Source of the DNA: Saprospiraceae bacterium
Lineage (GTDB): Bacteria; Bacteroidota; Bacteroidia; Chitinophagales; Saprospiraceae
NCBI GenBank assembly: GCA_016717655.1
Contig: JADKFC010000002.1
Coordinates: forward strand, 447,427 to 511,426
Direction: 5' to 3'
DNA length: 64,000 nucleotides
In this document: in pieces, positions 20,373 to 32,000 of the stretch
How the letters are laid out: every line of letters begins with the position of its first letter
How positions within the stretch are numbered: position 1 is the stretch's first letter
Made by a program: the position numbers and the translations under genes
The notes under the pieces: model-generated
The model's database searches: none
The model's input: the letters and a program-made list of their open reading frames with translations, nothing else
Told to the model about the DNA's origin: nothing

Positions 20373-21699
20373 GATCCCTTTATCAGGTTGATCAATTCCT
20401 CTATGTTTACTGCCTTCTGTTCTCCGCTGACCATGTTTTTGAGCATGATGGTTTGGGTGTTGATCTCATTTTCACCAAGGATAGCCGCAAAAGGAATGCC
20501 TCTACTTCCGGATAAACATCACAGGCCACACCTGCTGCTCTGACTTTTGCTGCATGGTTAAAGGCATGCCGAATTCCGGATTCATCAAAACAAAGGAAAA
20601 TAAGTCTTACTGCCTCATCCACTTCTTTTGGAAAGCCATTGAGTTCATTGAGCACATCATAGATGCGTTCTGCTCCCAAAGAGACACCCACCCCTGAAAC
20701 TCCGGGGAGGCCAAAGGCGCCGGTAAGGTTGTCATACCTTCCTCCTCCTCCGATCGAACCCATTTTGATATCCGCATGGATATCCACATCAACTTTAACC
20801 TCAAAAATACAGCCAGTGTAATAGCTCAGACCTCTTGCCAGACTGATGTCAAAAACCAAATCATGTACCTCACCATCCTTGAGAAAATCAAAAACCGTAT
20901 TCACCTCTTCAAGTCCTTTCTGACCTGACTCACTTTTTGCGAATTCAGCATGGGCGCTCAATTCAGAAAGTTGACGGATGGATAAGATATCAAGAATGGT
21001 GCGTATCTGGCTTTCTTGCATTCCCTTGGCTAACAGCTCCCTACTCACACCTTCTTCCCCAATTTTATCCAATTTATCGATGGCAACTGTCATATCTACA
21101 AATCGATCAGCCACCCCTGCAGCTTCAGCAATACCATATAAAATTTTGCGGTTGTTGATCAGGATTTTAACACCAATGCCAAGGCGTTTAAATATTTCAT
21201 GATAGATGGAAACCAATTCTGCTTCGTAGAGCAGAGACTCACTTCCTACTACATCTACATCACACTGAAAAAATTCCTGGTATCTGCCCTTTTGAGGCTT
21301 GTCAGCCCTCCAAACCGGTTGGATCTGGTATCTCTTGAAGGGAAGTTGGATTTCATTTTGATTCATAACTACAAACCTGGCAAAAGGAACAGTTAGGTCG
21401 TAACGCAGACCTCGTTTGGAAATAGACCTTACCAGGGCATTGGAGTCGCGTTGATCCAGCGCATCTGCATTGGCATCTTTCAGGTAATCACCATTGTTTA
21501 ATACTTTGAACAAGAGCTTGTCTCCCTCATCGCCATACTTACCCAACAAGGTATCGAGGGCTTCTATGGCGGGCGTTTCAATGGGCAAAAAACCATATTT
21601 TCGAAACACTTCTTCAACGATGCCAAAAATGTATTTCCTGCGGTTTACCTCTCCCGGTAAAAAGTCTCTAGTGCCCTTGGGCAATGCCGGTTTTGCCAT
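20369..21699 (-). CDS. hisS: Histidyl-tRNA synthetase, internal deletion with frameshift near the 3' end
   Basis: Charges tRNA-His with histidine. It is a class II synthetase: motif 2 is FKRYQIQPVWRADKPQKGRY, and the histidine loops are ARGLSYYTGCIFEV and IGGGGRYDNLTG. I start at the ATG at 21699 (MAKPALPKGTRDFLPGE) because the longer reading from 21723 begins inside the -7 box TATATTTG. Near 20500-20512 the C-terminal anticodon-binding domain jumps from DVYPE straight to RGIPFAAILGENEIN in another frame. About 12-13 residues (roughly 37-43 bp) seem missing. The restored frame ends QKAVNIEELINLIKGS with TGA at 20369, overlapping gatA. In the unshifted frame the protein would end at 20407 with an unrelated tail. 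As hisS is essential, an assembly error is likely. Confidence 0.9.
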
Positions 21700-21720
21700 A
21701 TAATTCTGATGATTTTGGTG

Positions 21721-21728
21721 CAAATATA
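21721..21728 (-). promoter_or_regulatory. -7 promoter box upstream of hisS
   Basis: The minus strand reads TATATTTG, an exact TAnnTTTG match, 21 nt before the hisS ATG at 21699. The upstream TTG element is weak (CTG at about 21 nt). Confidence 0.45.
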
Positions 21729-21756
21729 AGGAATTTTCGTGGGAGTAGACAGGTGA

Positions 21757-23087
21757 TCAGGCCTCACTGTTACGGTATTCCATAGGGGTCTTACCAAAGT
21801 ATTTTTTAAAAACACTGCCAAAATAAGAAGGATCAGAAAAGCCATGGAAGTAGGCTATTTCAGCAATGGTCTCATGACTGTTGACGATGTATTGGCCCGC
21901 TTTTTCCAACTTTAAAATGGTAATGTATTGCAGAGGGCTTAGACCTGTTTCTGCCTTACACATGCGCTGAAGCTGTCTCACACTTTTATTCACAAAGAGT
22001 GCCAGATCTGCAATGGTAATATCTTCAGCAAGATGGTTTTCTACGTACTGTTTTATCTTTATAGTTACCTGCCCATCACCCGTTTTTGACATCGATAGAT
22101 GATCATTTTCAGCTGCAGGAATTGATTGTTGATTGCTGTGGATGGAACTCAAATGATTGAATTCTGCCCTACTAGGCAAAGACTTGAGGTATTGGATTTT
22201 TTGATACTGAGTGATAATTGCATATATCATTACAGCCATCAGCATGGCCATCAATACCAGGAAAAGGACCGGCATCCTGGCCAACGCACTTTGCACCTGA
22301 TACCACCAGCCAGGCTTTCCTACCAGCGTGAAGGTGGGCCAAAATTGCGGAAAGCCAAAGTCATTTTTACCCGTAATGCTTGAATATTGAAGTACAGGAG
22401 GGTGGAAATCTACAGGCCATTGCCTGATATTGGAGAGGGTGTCTACGTCATCAAAACAAAGATCCATTTTCAATTTTGTCCCTTCTTTGGGTACGATGCC
22501 CACTGCACTCCAGGGAATGGCTATTTCCATAAAATATCCATCATCCCGATCAGTACTGTCATTTAGGGTGCCTTGTAAAGTGGAGCCGGCATAAAATACA
22601 ATATTGGTGCCTTCATAATCCTTGGGGACCCTTGCTCCATCCTGGATCATCCATTTATTGCCCTTAAATACCGTTTTTGGCCTTTTATGTCAACCAAAAA
22701 CTGATAATCATTCAGGTCCATAGATGATTTGCTATCTGCTTTGGCATCCAGGTAAACTTCAAGGGCATCATTAAAATAAAGTTTCGGATTATCGTTGCCC
22801 AACTCATTGATGGCCAGAAAATGGTCTTCGACATCTGCAGCCAAATACAGGTGGTCATGGTCCCATTGCCAGCCATATTTCACCGTCATTTCTTTGGCAG
22901 TTCCCCGCTTTATCTTGAGTGATTGGGTGAGCGACCATTCGTCTGCCAGGCCGTCGATTTTAATAGTTGTTTGGGTGTGTGGAAGATCAAATGCCTTTTG
23001 AGCATAACCATAGAAGCAAAAAACAAAAAATGCTGCCCAAAAAACCAGCCTTTTTTTATTATTCACACTTTGAAATCCTCTTTTTTG
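21757..23087 (-). CDS. Membrane-bound AraC-type regulator with CBM9-like sensor domain, one frameshift
   Basis: A one-protein sensor and regulator. After a signal-anchor (RLVFWAAFFVFCFYGYAQ) comes a periplasmic beta domain like carbohydrate-binding family 9: IKIDGLADEWSLTQSLKIKR, HLYLAADVEDHFLA, FNDALEVYLDAKADS. The frame breaks in the T-run at 22674-22678 (A-run on the coding strand). One added base gives DIKGQKTVFKGNKWMIQDGA. A transmembrane helix follows (PVLFLVLMAMLMAVMIYAII), and then a C-terminal AraC domain (IADLALFVNKSVRQLQRMCK, IAEIAYFHGFSDPSYFGSVF, KKYFGKTPMEYR). A longer start at 23105 is possible, but a -7 box TACCTTTG (23095-23102) overlaps it. The signal and target genes are unknown. 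Confidence 0.82.
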
Positions 23088-23294
23088 CATTCTACAAAGG
23101 TACAACAGGAAAATGGGTGGAAAAAGAAAAAATAAATATATTTATTATTGACAATCAATATTTTAAGTGATAATTAAACCTATTTGACGTACCTATTGTT
23201 CCAATTTAGTTCCCAAAAGTAGGGTTAAAACAGCCGAAATGACAGCTCAATCGGCTGTGACACAAATGTGACAATAGGCTATTGGGCTTAATTG

Positions 23295-23302
23295 TAATTT
23301 TG
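23295..23302 (+). promoter_or_regulatory. -7 promoter box of hemA
   Basis: TAATTTTG fits TAnnTTTG and lies 16 nt before the ATG at 23318. It falls inside the longer open frame that starts at 23282, which argues for the 23318 start. No good -33 element is seen. Confidence 0.4.
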
Positions 23303-23317
23303 CACTTCGTATTATTT

Positions 23318-24538
23318 ATGATCGACAACTATAAGGTTATTACATTTACCCACCACGTGGTAGAAATTGCCGAAATTGGTAATTACCAAATTGTGGAATC
23401 AGCAGATGGATTGGGCACCCAAAGGGTCAAGAATGCACTTGGTCTGGAGGAATTTATGTACCTCAGTACCTGTAACCGGGTAACCTATATTTTTTATACC
23501 CATCAGGTAGTAGACATTGATTTTATCACCCGATTGCTAAAGGAAGCCAATCCTGGGCTAACGGAAGAGGGCATGGATCGGATCGAGCGCTATGTGAGCT
23601 TATATGAAGGGGTTGAAGCCATTCAGCACATTTTTGAAGTAGCCGGTTCGATTGATTCACTGGTGGTAGGTGAGAGTGAGATTTTCAGACAATTCAGGGC
23701 AGCCTACCAGCAAGCATTGGAGGCGGGGCACACCGGAGACAATTTGCGCTTGCTTGAAATAATGGCCGTTCAGGTAGCCAAACACATCTATTCACATACC
23801 AGGATCAACGAAAAACCTCTTTCCATAGCAGCCCTTGCCGGTGAGAGCATCCTCGAATCATTTAGCTCTCAAGATGCATGCATAGCGCTGGTAGGAGCAG
23901 GAGAAACCAATACACTGGTTGCTCGATTTTTACACAAACACGGTTATCACAAGCTGCTGATTTTCAACAGAAGCCTCGACAAAGCCATTCATCTGGCAGC
24001 AGAAGTAGGAGGTAAGGCCTTTGGCCTGGATGCCCTGCCCCGTATCGAAAATTTCGATGCCCTGGTAGTTTGTACTTCCTCACAACAGCCAATTGTCACC
24101 TCTGATCTATGGGAGCAGTGGTCTACCCAAAGTAAAAAAAGCTACCTCTTGGTCGACCTGGCAGTGCCGGCCAATGTTGATACCAGGGTGGCTGGCCTGT
24201 CTTATGTAAATTATGTCAACATCGATCAATTGCGGGAACTGGCAGACCGCAACCTCAACTTCAGGCGTCAAGAAATATCGATAGCCAAAACCATTGTGGA
24301 TGAGGCAGTGGAGCACTTTAAAACAGTATACATGGAACGCCAGGTTGAACTGGCCCTATCTTCGCTTCCCGAAGAAGTCAAAAAAGTGAAAGAAAAAATC
24401 ACTTCTGAAGTATTTAGGCACAAACTGGATCTTTTTAATGCAGAACAAAAAGAGGTCATCGATGAAATTTTGACCTATATGGAGTCAAAATGCATTGGAA
24501 TACCCATGAAACTCGCCAAAAAAACCATCAAATTTTAA
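23318..24538 (+). CDS. hemA: Glutamyl-tRNA reductase
   Basis: Reduces Glu-tRNA to glutamate-1-semialdehyde with NADPH, the first committed step of tetrapyrrole synthesis by the C5 route. The start at 23318 gives MIDNYKVITFTHHVVEIAEI. The catalytic cysteine is Cys52 in LSTCNRV. SIDSLVVGESEIFRQFRAAY is the signature motif, and IALVGAGETNTLVARFL is the NADPH site. The C-terminal dimerisation helix contains HFKTVYMERQVELALSSLPE. About 406 residues, the normal length. The usual neighbours hemC or hemD are not present. The next gene is an ABC exporter 66 bp downstream. Confidence 0.93.
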   Translation: MIDNYKVITFTHHVVEIAEIGNYQIVESADGLGTQRVKNALGLEEFMYLSTCNRVTYIFYTHQVVDIDFITRLLKEANPGLTEEGMDRIERYVSLYEGVEAIQHIFEVAGSIDSLVVGESEIFRQFRAAYQQALEAGHTGDNLRLLEIMAVQVAKHIYSHTRINEKPLSIAALAGESILESFSSQDACIALVGAGETNTLVARFLHKHGYHKLLIFNRSLDKAIHLAAEVGGKAFGLDALPRIENFDALVVCTSSQQPIVTSDLWEQWSTQSKKSYLLVDLAVPANVDTRVAGLSYVNYVNIDQLRELADRNLNFRRQEISIAKTIVDEAVEHFKTVYMERQVELALSSLPEEVKKVKEKITSEVFRHKLDLFNAEQKEVIDEILTYMESKCIGIPMKLAKKTIKF

Positions 24539-24604
24539 GTTTCGGGAACATTGTGCATTTTACAACGTTTGTAAATTATTGCCCCGATTCCAACAAAACC
24601 TATT

Positions 24605-26374
24605 ATGCAACAGGCTAAACAGAAAGTTGACTTCAATGTATTGTGGAAGGTCATTGCCATGGCCAAGCCCTACAATAGGTTGTTTGTTACCTGCATGGTA
24701 CTTGCCGTGTTGCTGGCCCCTATCAGCAGCTTCCTGCCCTACATCGTCAAAACCATAGTTGATGAATACATAGTAGCCAATGATTTTAATGGCTTGCTGC
24801 TCATGTGTGGTTTGTTTTTTGTGGTTCTGTTGGCCAACGTCATCATGCGCTACTACTTTCTTTTCCTGTTGGCCGAGCTGGGACAAAATGTGCTCCGCGA
24901 TCTGAGGGTGAAGGTATTTAAACACATTACCCAACTCAGACTCCGCTATTTTGACCAAACCCCCATCGGGACTTCTACCACCAGGACCATCAACGATATT
25001 TCAGCCATCAATGAGGTTTTTACCCAGGGCGTGATTACCATCCTGGCGGATCTGCTAGCCGTACTGACCGTGCTTGGCATTATGTTTTATACCAGTTGGC
25101 GACTCACCCTCATCAGTTTGGCCACACTGCCCTTATTGGTTTGGGCTACCTATATTTTCAGCAAAAAGGTAAAAGATTCTTATGAGCGCGTGCGGACCAA
25201 CCTGGCCAAAATGAATGCTTTTTTACAAGAACGGATTACGGGCATGCGAATAGTACAGATATTTAATGCCCAAAAACAAGAGAGCGATAAATTCAGGACC
25301 ATCAACAGAGATTATACCTCTGCCAACCTGGATTCCGTACTCTATTATTCGATTTTTTTTCCGGTAGTGGAATTGATTTCCGCCTTTTCACTGGCCTTGA
25401 TGGTTTGGATTGGTGCAGGATCTTATCTCGAAGGAAGTGTAAGTTTTGGAGCGCTGGTGGCCTTTCCTCTTTACCTAGACCTTTTGTTTCGTCCGGTGCG
25501 GATGGCGGCTGATAAATTCAATACCTTGCAGATGGGCCTTGTGGCCGCAGAAAGGGTTTTTAAACTCATTGAAAGTGATGAGGTCATTCCCAATGAAGGT
25601 AGCTTAAAAAAAGAGCACTTGCGCGGTAAAGTTGCTTTCAAAAATGTACACTTTGCCTACGATGAAGAAAACTTTATCCTGCACGATCTCAATTTTACCA
25701 TTGAGCCAGGCCAAACCATGGCCCTCGTTGGAAGTACAGGGTCCGGCAAAAGCACCATCATCAACATCATGAATCGATTTTACGATATCCAGAAAGGTCA
25801 GATCTTACTGGACGATGTTGATATTCGCGATTATGAATTAAGTGCCCTTCGCAAGCGTATTGCCATTGTGCTGCAGGATGTATTTTTATTTGACGGCACC
25901 GTTTATGAAAACATCACCCTCAAAGACAATAGCATCGCCATGGAGAAGGTGATCGAAGCGGCTAAAAAAATTGGGGCAGATGATTACATTACCCGTTTGC
26001 CCGATGGCTACCAGTTTATGGTCACTGAGCGTGGATCCAATTTGTCGGTAGGTCAACGTCAATTAATTTCATTTGTCAGGGCATTGGTGGTAGATCCTGA
26101 TATCCTCATCCTGGATGAAGCTACCAGCAGCATTGATACAGAGACCGAAATGGTGATTCAGCATGCCATTGAAAAATTGATTGAAAAAAGAAGCAGCATC
26201 ATTATCGCCCACCGATTGTCAACGATCCGGCACGCAGATTTTATTCTGGTTATGGACCAGGGCAAGGCGGTAGAGTCCGGTAGCCATGAGGCTTTGCTGG
26301 AAAAAGAAAACGGCAGATACAGAGAATTGTACGAAATGCAGGACGCCGGCATCGTTTCCTCATCGGAAATATGA
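24605..26374 (+). CDS. ABC exporter, fused permease and ATPase (MsbA-like)
   Basis: A half-transporter of 589 residues that works as a homodimer in the inner membrane. The first 320 residues carry about six membrane helices (LFVTCMVLAVLLAPISSFLP, LLLMCGLFFVVLLANVIMRY, VITILADLLAVLTVLGIMFY). The ATPase domain has Walker A GSTGSGKST, a Q-loop in AIVLQDVFLFDGTVYENI, signature LSVGQRQ, Walker B ILILDEAT and the H-loop in IIIAHRLS. All residues for ATP hydrolysis are present. The substrate could be lipid A precursors, as for MsbA, but drug exporters look alike. No substrate gene is adjacent. Confidence 0.9.
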   Translation: MQQAKQKVDFNVLWKVIAMAKPYNRLFVTCMVLAVLLAPISSFLPYIVKTIVDEYIVANDFNGLLLMCGLFFVVLLANVIMRYYFLFLLAELGQNVLRDLRVKVFKHITQLRLRYFDQTPIGTSTTRTINDISAINEVFTQGVITILADLLAVLTVLGIMFYTSWRLTLISLATLPLLVWATYIFSKKVKDSYERVRTNLAKMNAFLQERITGMRIVQIFNAQKQESDKFRTINRDYTSANLDSVLYYSIFFPVVELISAFSLALMVWIGAGSYLEGSVSFGALVAFPLYLDLLFRPVRMAADKFNTLQMGLVAAERVFKLIESDEVIPNEGSLKKEHLRGKVAFKNVHFAYDEENFILHDLNFTIEPGQTMALVGSTGSGKSTIINIMNRFYDIQKGQILLDDVDIRDYELSALRKRIAIVLQDVFLFDGTVYENITLKDNSIAMEKVIEAAKKIGADDYITRLPDGYQFMVTERGSNLSVGQRQLISFVRALVVDPDILILDEATSSIDTETEMVIQHAIEKLIEKRSSIIIAHRLSTIRHADFILVMDQGKAVESGSHEALLEKENGRYRELYEMQDAGIVSSSEI

Positions 26375-26443
26375 CGTCACTCATCGAAAAATGCCTTTAT
26401 ATTTGACTTTTTTCAGGATATATTTGTTTTTCAATTAAAAAGA

Positions 26444-26941
26444 ATGACTGTTTATAAAGAATTTAATTTTGGTGGTAACCAGCGTCCGATGGGCAATTTT
26501 GGCCCTGTAATTGGACTCATTATCTTCCTTGTGCTTGCCTATTTTGTTATCAAGGGCTTATTTACTGTATTGGCCATTGCTGCCCCCTTTCTTCTGTTGG
26601 CGGCTGCTATCATCGACTATACCGTCATCATTGACTACGCCAGGTTTATATATAAAATGCTCAAAGAGAACCCTATTTTTGGCCTGGTTGCCATTGTTTT
26701 GACCATAGTAGGCTATCCGGTGGTATTTGGCTATCTTTTTGCCAAGGCCTGGATGCGAAGAAGGGTGAAAAAATACGCTGAAAAAGTAGAAAATGAGCAG
26801 AACCGTTTCGATGATTACACCATCGTCAAAGAGGAAGAAAAAGAAGAAGAGGCTGACTTTCTCATTTTACCAAAAGTAGAAAAGCCCGTAGAGGTTAAAA
26901 AGGACCCTGCCAACTCAGAATACGACAATCTCTTCAAATAA
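26444..26941 (+). CDS. Three-helix membrane protein, FxsA-like size, unknown function
   Basis: A 165-residue protein with hydrophobic segments at about residues 19-36 (FGPVIGLIIFLVLAYFVIKG), 38-60 (TVLAIAAPFLLLAAAII) and 76-100 (IFGLVAIVLTIVGYPVVFGY). A basic stretch (RRRVKKYAEK) and an acidic tail (EEEKEEEADF) follow. The tail should face the cytoplasm. TATATTTG occurs twice in front (26398-26405 and 26419-26426), so a promoter is likely, but the element spacing is off. I do not recognise a named family. Confidence 0.7.
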   Translation: MTVYKEFNFGGNQRPMGNFGPVIGLIIFLVLAYFVIKGLFTVLAIAAPFLLLAAAIIDYTVIIDYARFIYKMLKENPIFGLVAIVLTIVGYPVVFGYLFAKAWMRRRVKKYAEKVENEQNRFDDYTIVKEEEKEEEADFLILPKVEKPVEVKKDPANSEYDNLFK

Positions 26942-26969
26942 AAAAAAACAGATTTTATCAAGTCCAATT

Positions 26970-29044
26970 TTATTGGGTCCTGATTTCAATTTCTTCACTA
27001 AAATCGCTTTGCAATCCCCTCTCATCACTGCCCTTGATCCGGTATTTGATGATATCACCCTTGCGATAAGGGCTGTCAATAAAGATGGTCGCTTTATCCA
27101 CCACTCTGTGAGTGACGTAGGGTTTGCCATTGAGTGAGCGGTAAACAATCGTTTTTGCCGATGATGAAGATGATTTCCACTGTAAGGTGATTAGCCGCTT
27201 CAAGGTGTCAATCTGATAGCTAAGTTGTTGCGGAGCAGGCAGCTTTTTATCCTCAAAAGCCTTTAGGGTAAGGGTTGAGATAGATGGAGATTTTAAGCCC
27301 GCATCATCAATGGCATAAAGTGTATATTCATATTCTTTGCCCGGATTTACCTTTTTATCCGTAAAACTTGCAATAGAAGGTCGTGAAGTGCATCGATAAA
27401 CTTCTGCAAAGTTTTGTTCACCCACTCCCCGCCTCAATAACACATTGGCTTTTACATCATGAGAACCGCTGTTGGCCCATTGCAGGTTGATTCCTTCCTT
27501 ATCTGAAAAACTACGCTGAAAAACAGGTGAAGTGGGAGCCACCTTGTCTGGCTTATTGAGGGTTAGTATTTCAGAATAACCTGAATAGTTGAATCTGTGG
27601 TCAATGGCCACCAACTTATAGTGAATTTGTTCTGTTAGCACATTGAGAGGAAGCGTATCTCTCCAAAAAGTATCCTGGAGGGTCTGTCAGTTCGATTGAT
27701 AAAAGTATGTCGCAGGTTGTTAGAATAATGAACAAAATAGCCTCTCAGGTCTGATTCACTTCCCATTCTCCACCGAACCGTCACCACGCCATTGGTATCA
27801 ATGTCACCCTCCAGTCCTACCGGTGGCATTGGTGCAATGCTGTCAATGATGGTGCCGTACTGAGGCATGCTCACATTGACATTGTCTTCTTTGTCGAATA
27901 CGGCTATCCAGTAATAATTATTGATGTTTTCATTACAGGTAGAATCGATAAATGAACGCACGTTGCCAGGTAAAATTTTAGGAGTAATTTCTACAAATTC
28001 CTTTTGCTGCTCATTGCTTTTTGAAATTCTGAAACCTTTAATGTCCAGGTCTTCATCACTTACCTTCCAGCTTATTTTCATCATGGCCTTACCCAGATAA
28101 TCCAATTGTACATCATAAGGCGCTCCGGGTGCAGTGCGGTCTCTGCCCATTGCTTTCACGGCATCCGACAAAGGGCCTTTGGTAGCAAAGGAGGTGAGGC
28201 CCTGAACCTTATACTGGTAGGCAATATAATTGGCCTCAACAGAATCCTTAAAAGTAAATGCTTCTGCATCTTTATAAGCAACATAGGCCACCGGTCTTGG
28301 GGTGATTAGCTGCCAGCTCAATCCTTCATCTGAAGAACGATAAACATGGAAGGCCGAATAATAATTTTTGTAATAGCTACGGTTCCATTTAAAAGCAATG
28401 GCTTTTTCTCCTTCGCTAATATCGGTAATTTCAATTTTGGGATAGGATTCTTCGCTTGCTACTGCTGGAGCCAGAGCAACTGAAGTGGTATCTGCCAGAG
28501 ATGTAAGTTTATAAATATAAGAATTGTCCTTTATAACCGTATTGTCTTCAAATCTCAAGGCAGAAGCCAAAGCGGCTTCTCTGCTGAATTCACATGCGAG
28601 CAAACAAGCGGAGTGTAGATTGGTGAGTTGATCACTCATACTCATAAAGTTGTCAGGAGTCATGGCTTGTTGAGGCACTGTACCATGAATGGCCTGACCT
28701 GCCACCATGAGCATGGTATCTGTTGGGTTTTCTGCTACCTTTTTTTTCCAACCATCCAAAGATAGTGGCTTCCATGCTGATGCCAGGACCTCCCATTTCA
28801 AGGTCGTTCCTGAATTCGATTTGTTGGCCCTTTCAATTTTATAGCCATGGTAGTTGTTGAGTCGCCAATCACCAGATGATTGAGGTGCCCATCGCAAAAT
28901 CACGCCTGTTCCCTCAAAATAGGCAGCTGTCATAACCAAAGGAGAGCGCAAAGAGTCTTGACGCAGTTGTTCTTGGGCAGTGGATGCCCATATTGTCAAA
29001 CAAACAAAAGATATTGTAATCGTATATATTTTTAATCTTTTCAT
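26970..29044 (-). CDS. Secreted fibronectin type III-like protein, one frameshift
   Basis: Signal peptide at the N-terminus (IYTITISFVCLTIWASTAQ). The rest is a chain of fibronectin III-like units, seen as repeated beta patterns: GVILRWAPQSSGDWRLNNYH, IAFKWNRSYYKNYYSAFHVY, MKISWKVSDEDLDIKGFRIS, VTVRWRMGSESDLRGYFVHY, GINLQWANSGSHDVKANVLL. The frame breaks near 27671-27683. One missing base joins TDRPSQDTFWRDTLPLNVLTE and continues to 26970, for about 691 residues. There is no obvious T9SS tail. It is the last gene of the surface cluster, 9 bp after the giant protein, so it is likely a partner of that protein. Confidence 0.8.
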
Positions 29045-29053
29045 GCTACCAAT

Positions 29054-32000
29054 TTAAATTCTGAAAGCCAGAGGGCCAAGTGAACCCAATACATCATTTC
29101 CATTCTCATCAGGGTAAATATATTGTATCCCAAATACCTGAACTCCTTTGGTCCAGTTCATATACCTGATCTGATCCAGGATCCTGCTCCTGTTTTCATG
29201 CTCATCAAAAAAACTTTTCTGTGCCGGAGTCATTAGATCGTAAGTAGTGATCAATGACGAACCCACAGAGCTCCTGATGGTGGTGAGTGAATTGGCAAAT
29301 ATTACAGCCTCTCTTCGCAGTTGTTTGTAGTGTTCTGTGCCCGCAACCGTAGGCTCGTACCTTAAAATGGTCTTGGTCCTACCCGCTACAAAAGAGGCCA
29401 TGCCCATGATGGGTGTGCCTGAAAATGAAGGCGTAATCCCAATACCCCCGGATATTCCTGCGCCAACATAAGTAGTAAATGCTGAATTGATCTGATCTTG
29501 TGTTAGCGGAGCCTTCTTAAAGGAGTTGCTGGCAAAACCGGTACTGTTATCGTAAATGTTGAAACCACTGATGGGCATAATATTAGGACACAGCACAGTT
29601 GATCCCGGATTGGCATTTCTGGTTCGCCTGATGATGTCTGCTCTTTCCAACATCATGCGACTATAATTCTGGGTAATTCGTTTGTTTGCTATTTCGCGAA
29701 GATAACTGTTGATGGGTATTGGGGTTGTGGCCGTTGAACCATCCAGGCTTTCAGGAACAGGTTGAAGGAAAAATTTCAACCTGGGAGTGAATGTTTTGTT
29801 GGACTGAGGCACTACCTTAAAAGATTCAGCATCTACCCATTCAAAACTCTCCTCCATGTTTTTTTCTATCTTGCCCAGCTCATAGCCAAAGTTTATCTTA
29901 CTAAATGTCCAGTCTGGTTGTTCTGCCTGGATTTTTTCAGTTAAGCGATTGAATTTTGAGGTTTTAAAATAATAAGAATAAATTTCTCTTTCGAATTGAT
30001 TGACCCTTCCACCCGGGAGACTGATCCTCTTGTATTGGTTGGAATTAATGGTATTACTGCCCACCACCGCACTAAAATTGAATACTTGTAAGGAAGTAAT
30101 GATGCGAGAAGGTACCATTACGGTGCTGGTCACCGCAGCAGATAACATTGGGTTAGTACCTGATGACGACGCCCCTGGTATTGGCGTGTCTTTACGTATT
30201 ATTTGAACACAATAAAGTTTATCATTCACCAATTGATTCGTTTGGAAAATGGCACCTGTTTGCCCCCTCATAATGCGCACTGGTGTTTGGAAGGATTGAT
30301 TATCTTCATCTGTAAATCGCGCATAAAAAGTAGTGACTACACTGCTTACATCTCCCTCAGCAAAAAATCCATTATTGGCTCTTTTACACCTTACATATCC
30401 TTCATTGGCCCTGTGTTCTCCCTTCAGAAAGTGCTGTTGTCGGATGTAGGGATAGGTAAATGACAGGTTTTCGTCAACAATTCTATCAGGCTCATCGCCG
30501 GTGGTAAATTCGTGGATTCGCTCTTCTCTGAATAACCTGCCAGCAGTAGTGAGATCGCGACCGTTTTCTCGGATTCTGGCTTCTACCCTGATCGTGTGAA
30601 GCGAGTTGGCCTGTAATACATTGCTGGGTGCAAAATCGTATACCCGATTGTCTTCTATCCAGTTTCCGTTGCCTGGTAATATTGCAGAACTACCCGATTT
30701 TTTAAGTTCAAAGGCATACATGTAAGGTTGTAATCTTCTGACTACCGGAGGATCTGTAGATGAAACATATTCTTCAATTTCAAAGATACGGTTCATTTCC
30801 ATCGAAAATGCAGCGGATGCATTGGTATATACAGATACATCAGTAGCTCCGTTGACTGGCTGTACATCCTGAATCAGACTGATACCCGCAAATGGATTTC
30901 CGGTCACCGGCAAACATACGGTACCTGCTTCAAATACAAAGCTGCATCGACCCTCTGCCAAACCATCGCAAACGTTGTAGTAAAAACTACCTCTGCCAGA
31001 AACCCACTCCGGATTGGGCAGACCTCCTTTTAAAATCATGGCTGCACTGGCTTCAAAAATGGTTGCCTTGATTTCTGTGACAAAAAGATTGACTTTAATT
31101 CCAAAGGCTCCTTCTATTCCTGCATAAAACTGACCGGTTGCATACCAGCCATCAATGCCTGGCACCCTGTCTGATCCTGCACATCTGCGATCTGTTTCGG
31201 GGGTAGCATGGGTTACATTGATATCACAGCCCATCACGGCTCCGAGGTTAAAAAAGAAAGGGAAAATTCTATGTCGCCTGTACTCATGGCCATTGACATG
31301 CCAAAGGCAAAGCCTGTACCCAGGGGTAGTTCTGGTCTTGGTTGCCCTTCCATCACCGAATTTACATCCCCATCGAGGCTGGTAAAATCGGATTCTGAAC
31401 CTAAGCCCCTTTCAAAAATTCTTACAAATTCAGCATCTGGTTCCGGCATGGTAACCGGTATATCGTGGCCAATCATCATATAATTGGTGACCCTCATCAA
31501 TTCTATATCGCCCAGCCCCAATCTTACTCCACAACGATTGGTTGGATTGCCCATGTGAAAGTACCACTTATCCGGGCCCGCATAAAAATTGGCCCAGACC
31601 ATGGCATTTTCAGCTGTCCAACCAGCCGGTGGATTGGGAATGGTACCCAAGCCTGTCAACACCGGAAAGTCATATGGTACTTTTACTTTTACAAAAAACT
31701 GGCCGTTAAAAGTAACAGGGCCGCCAGGAGGTAAATTTAAGGTCATACCAACATAACCGGCAACCGGGCTATTGCCTGCCCTTCCCACAGTTGATACCGA
31801 AATGCCATCTGTCATTACACGAAATGATCCTTTTAAGTCAAGCAGCGTAAGACCGTGCCTGAAACTAAATTCTGCCAACAACTGTACATCCAGGTTGTAG
31901 GCTTTTCCATTGTCATTGGAGCCGAGGATGACTTTAAATTTTAAACCCAGATCGGTATCATAATAAGGCTCATACCGCACACCTGAAGGAGGTCTTGCTC

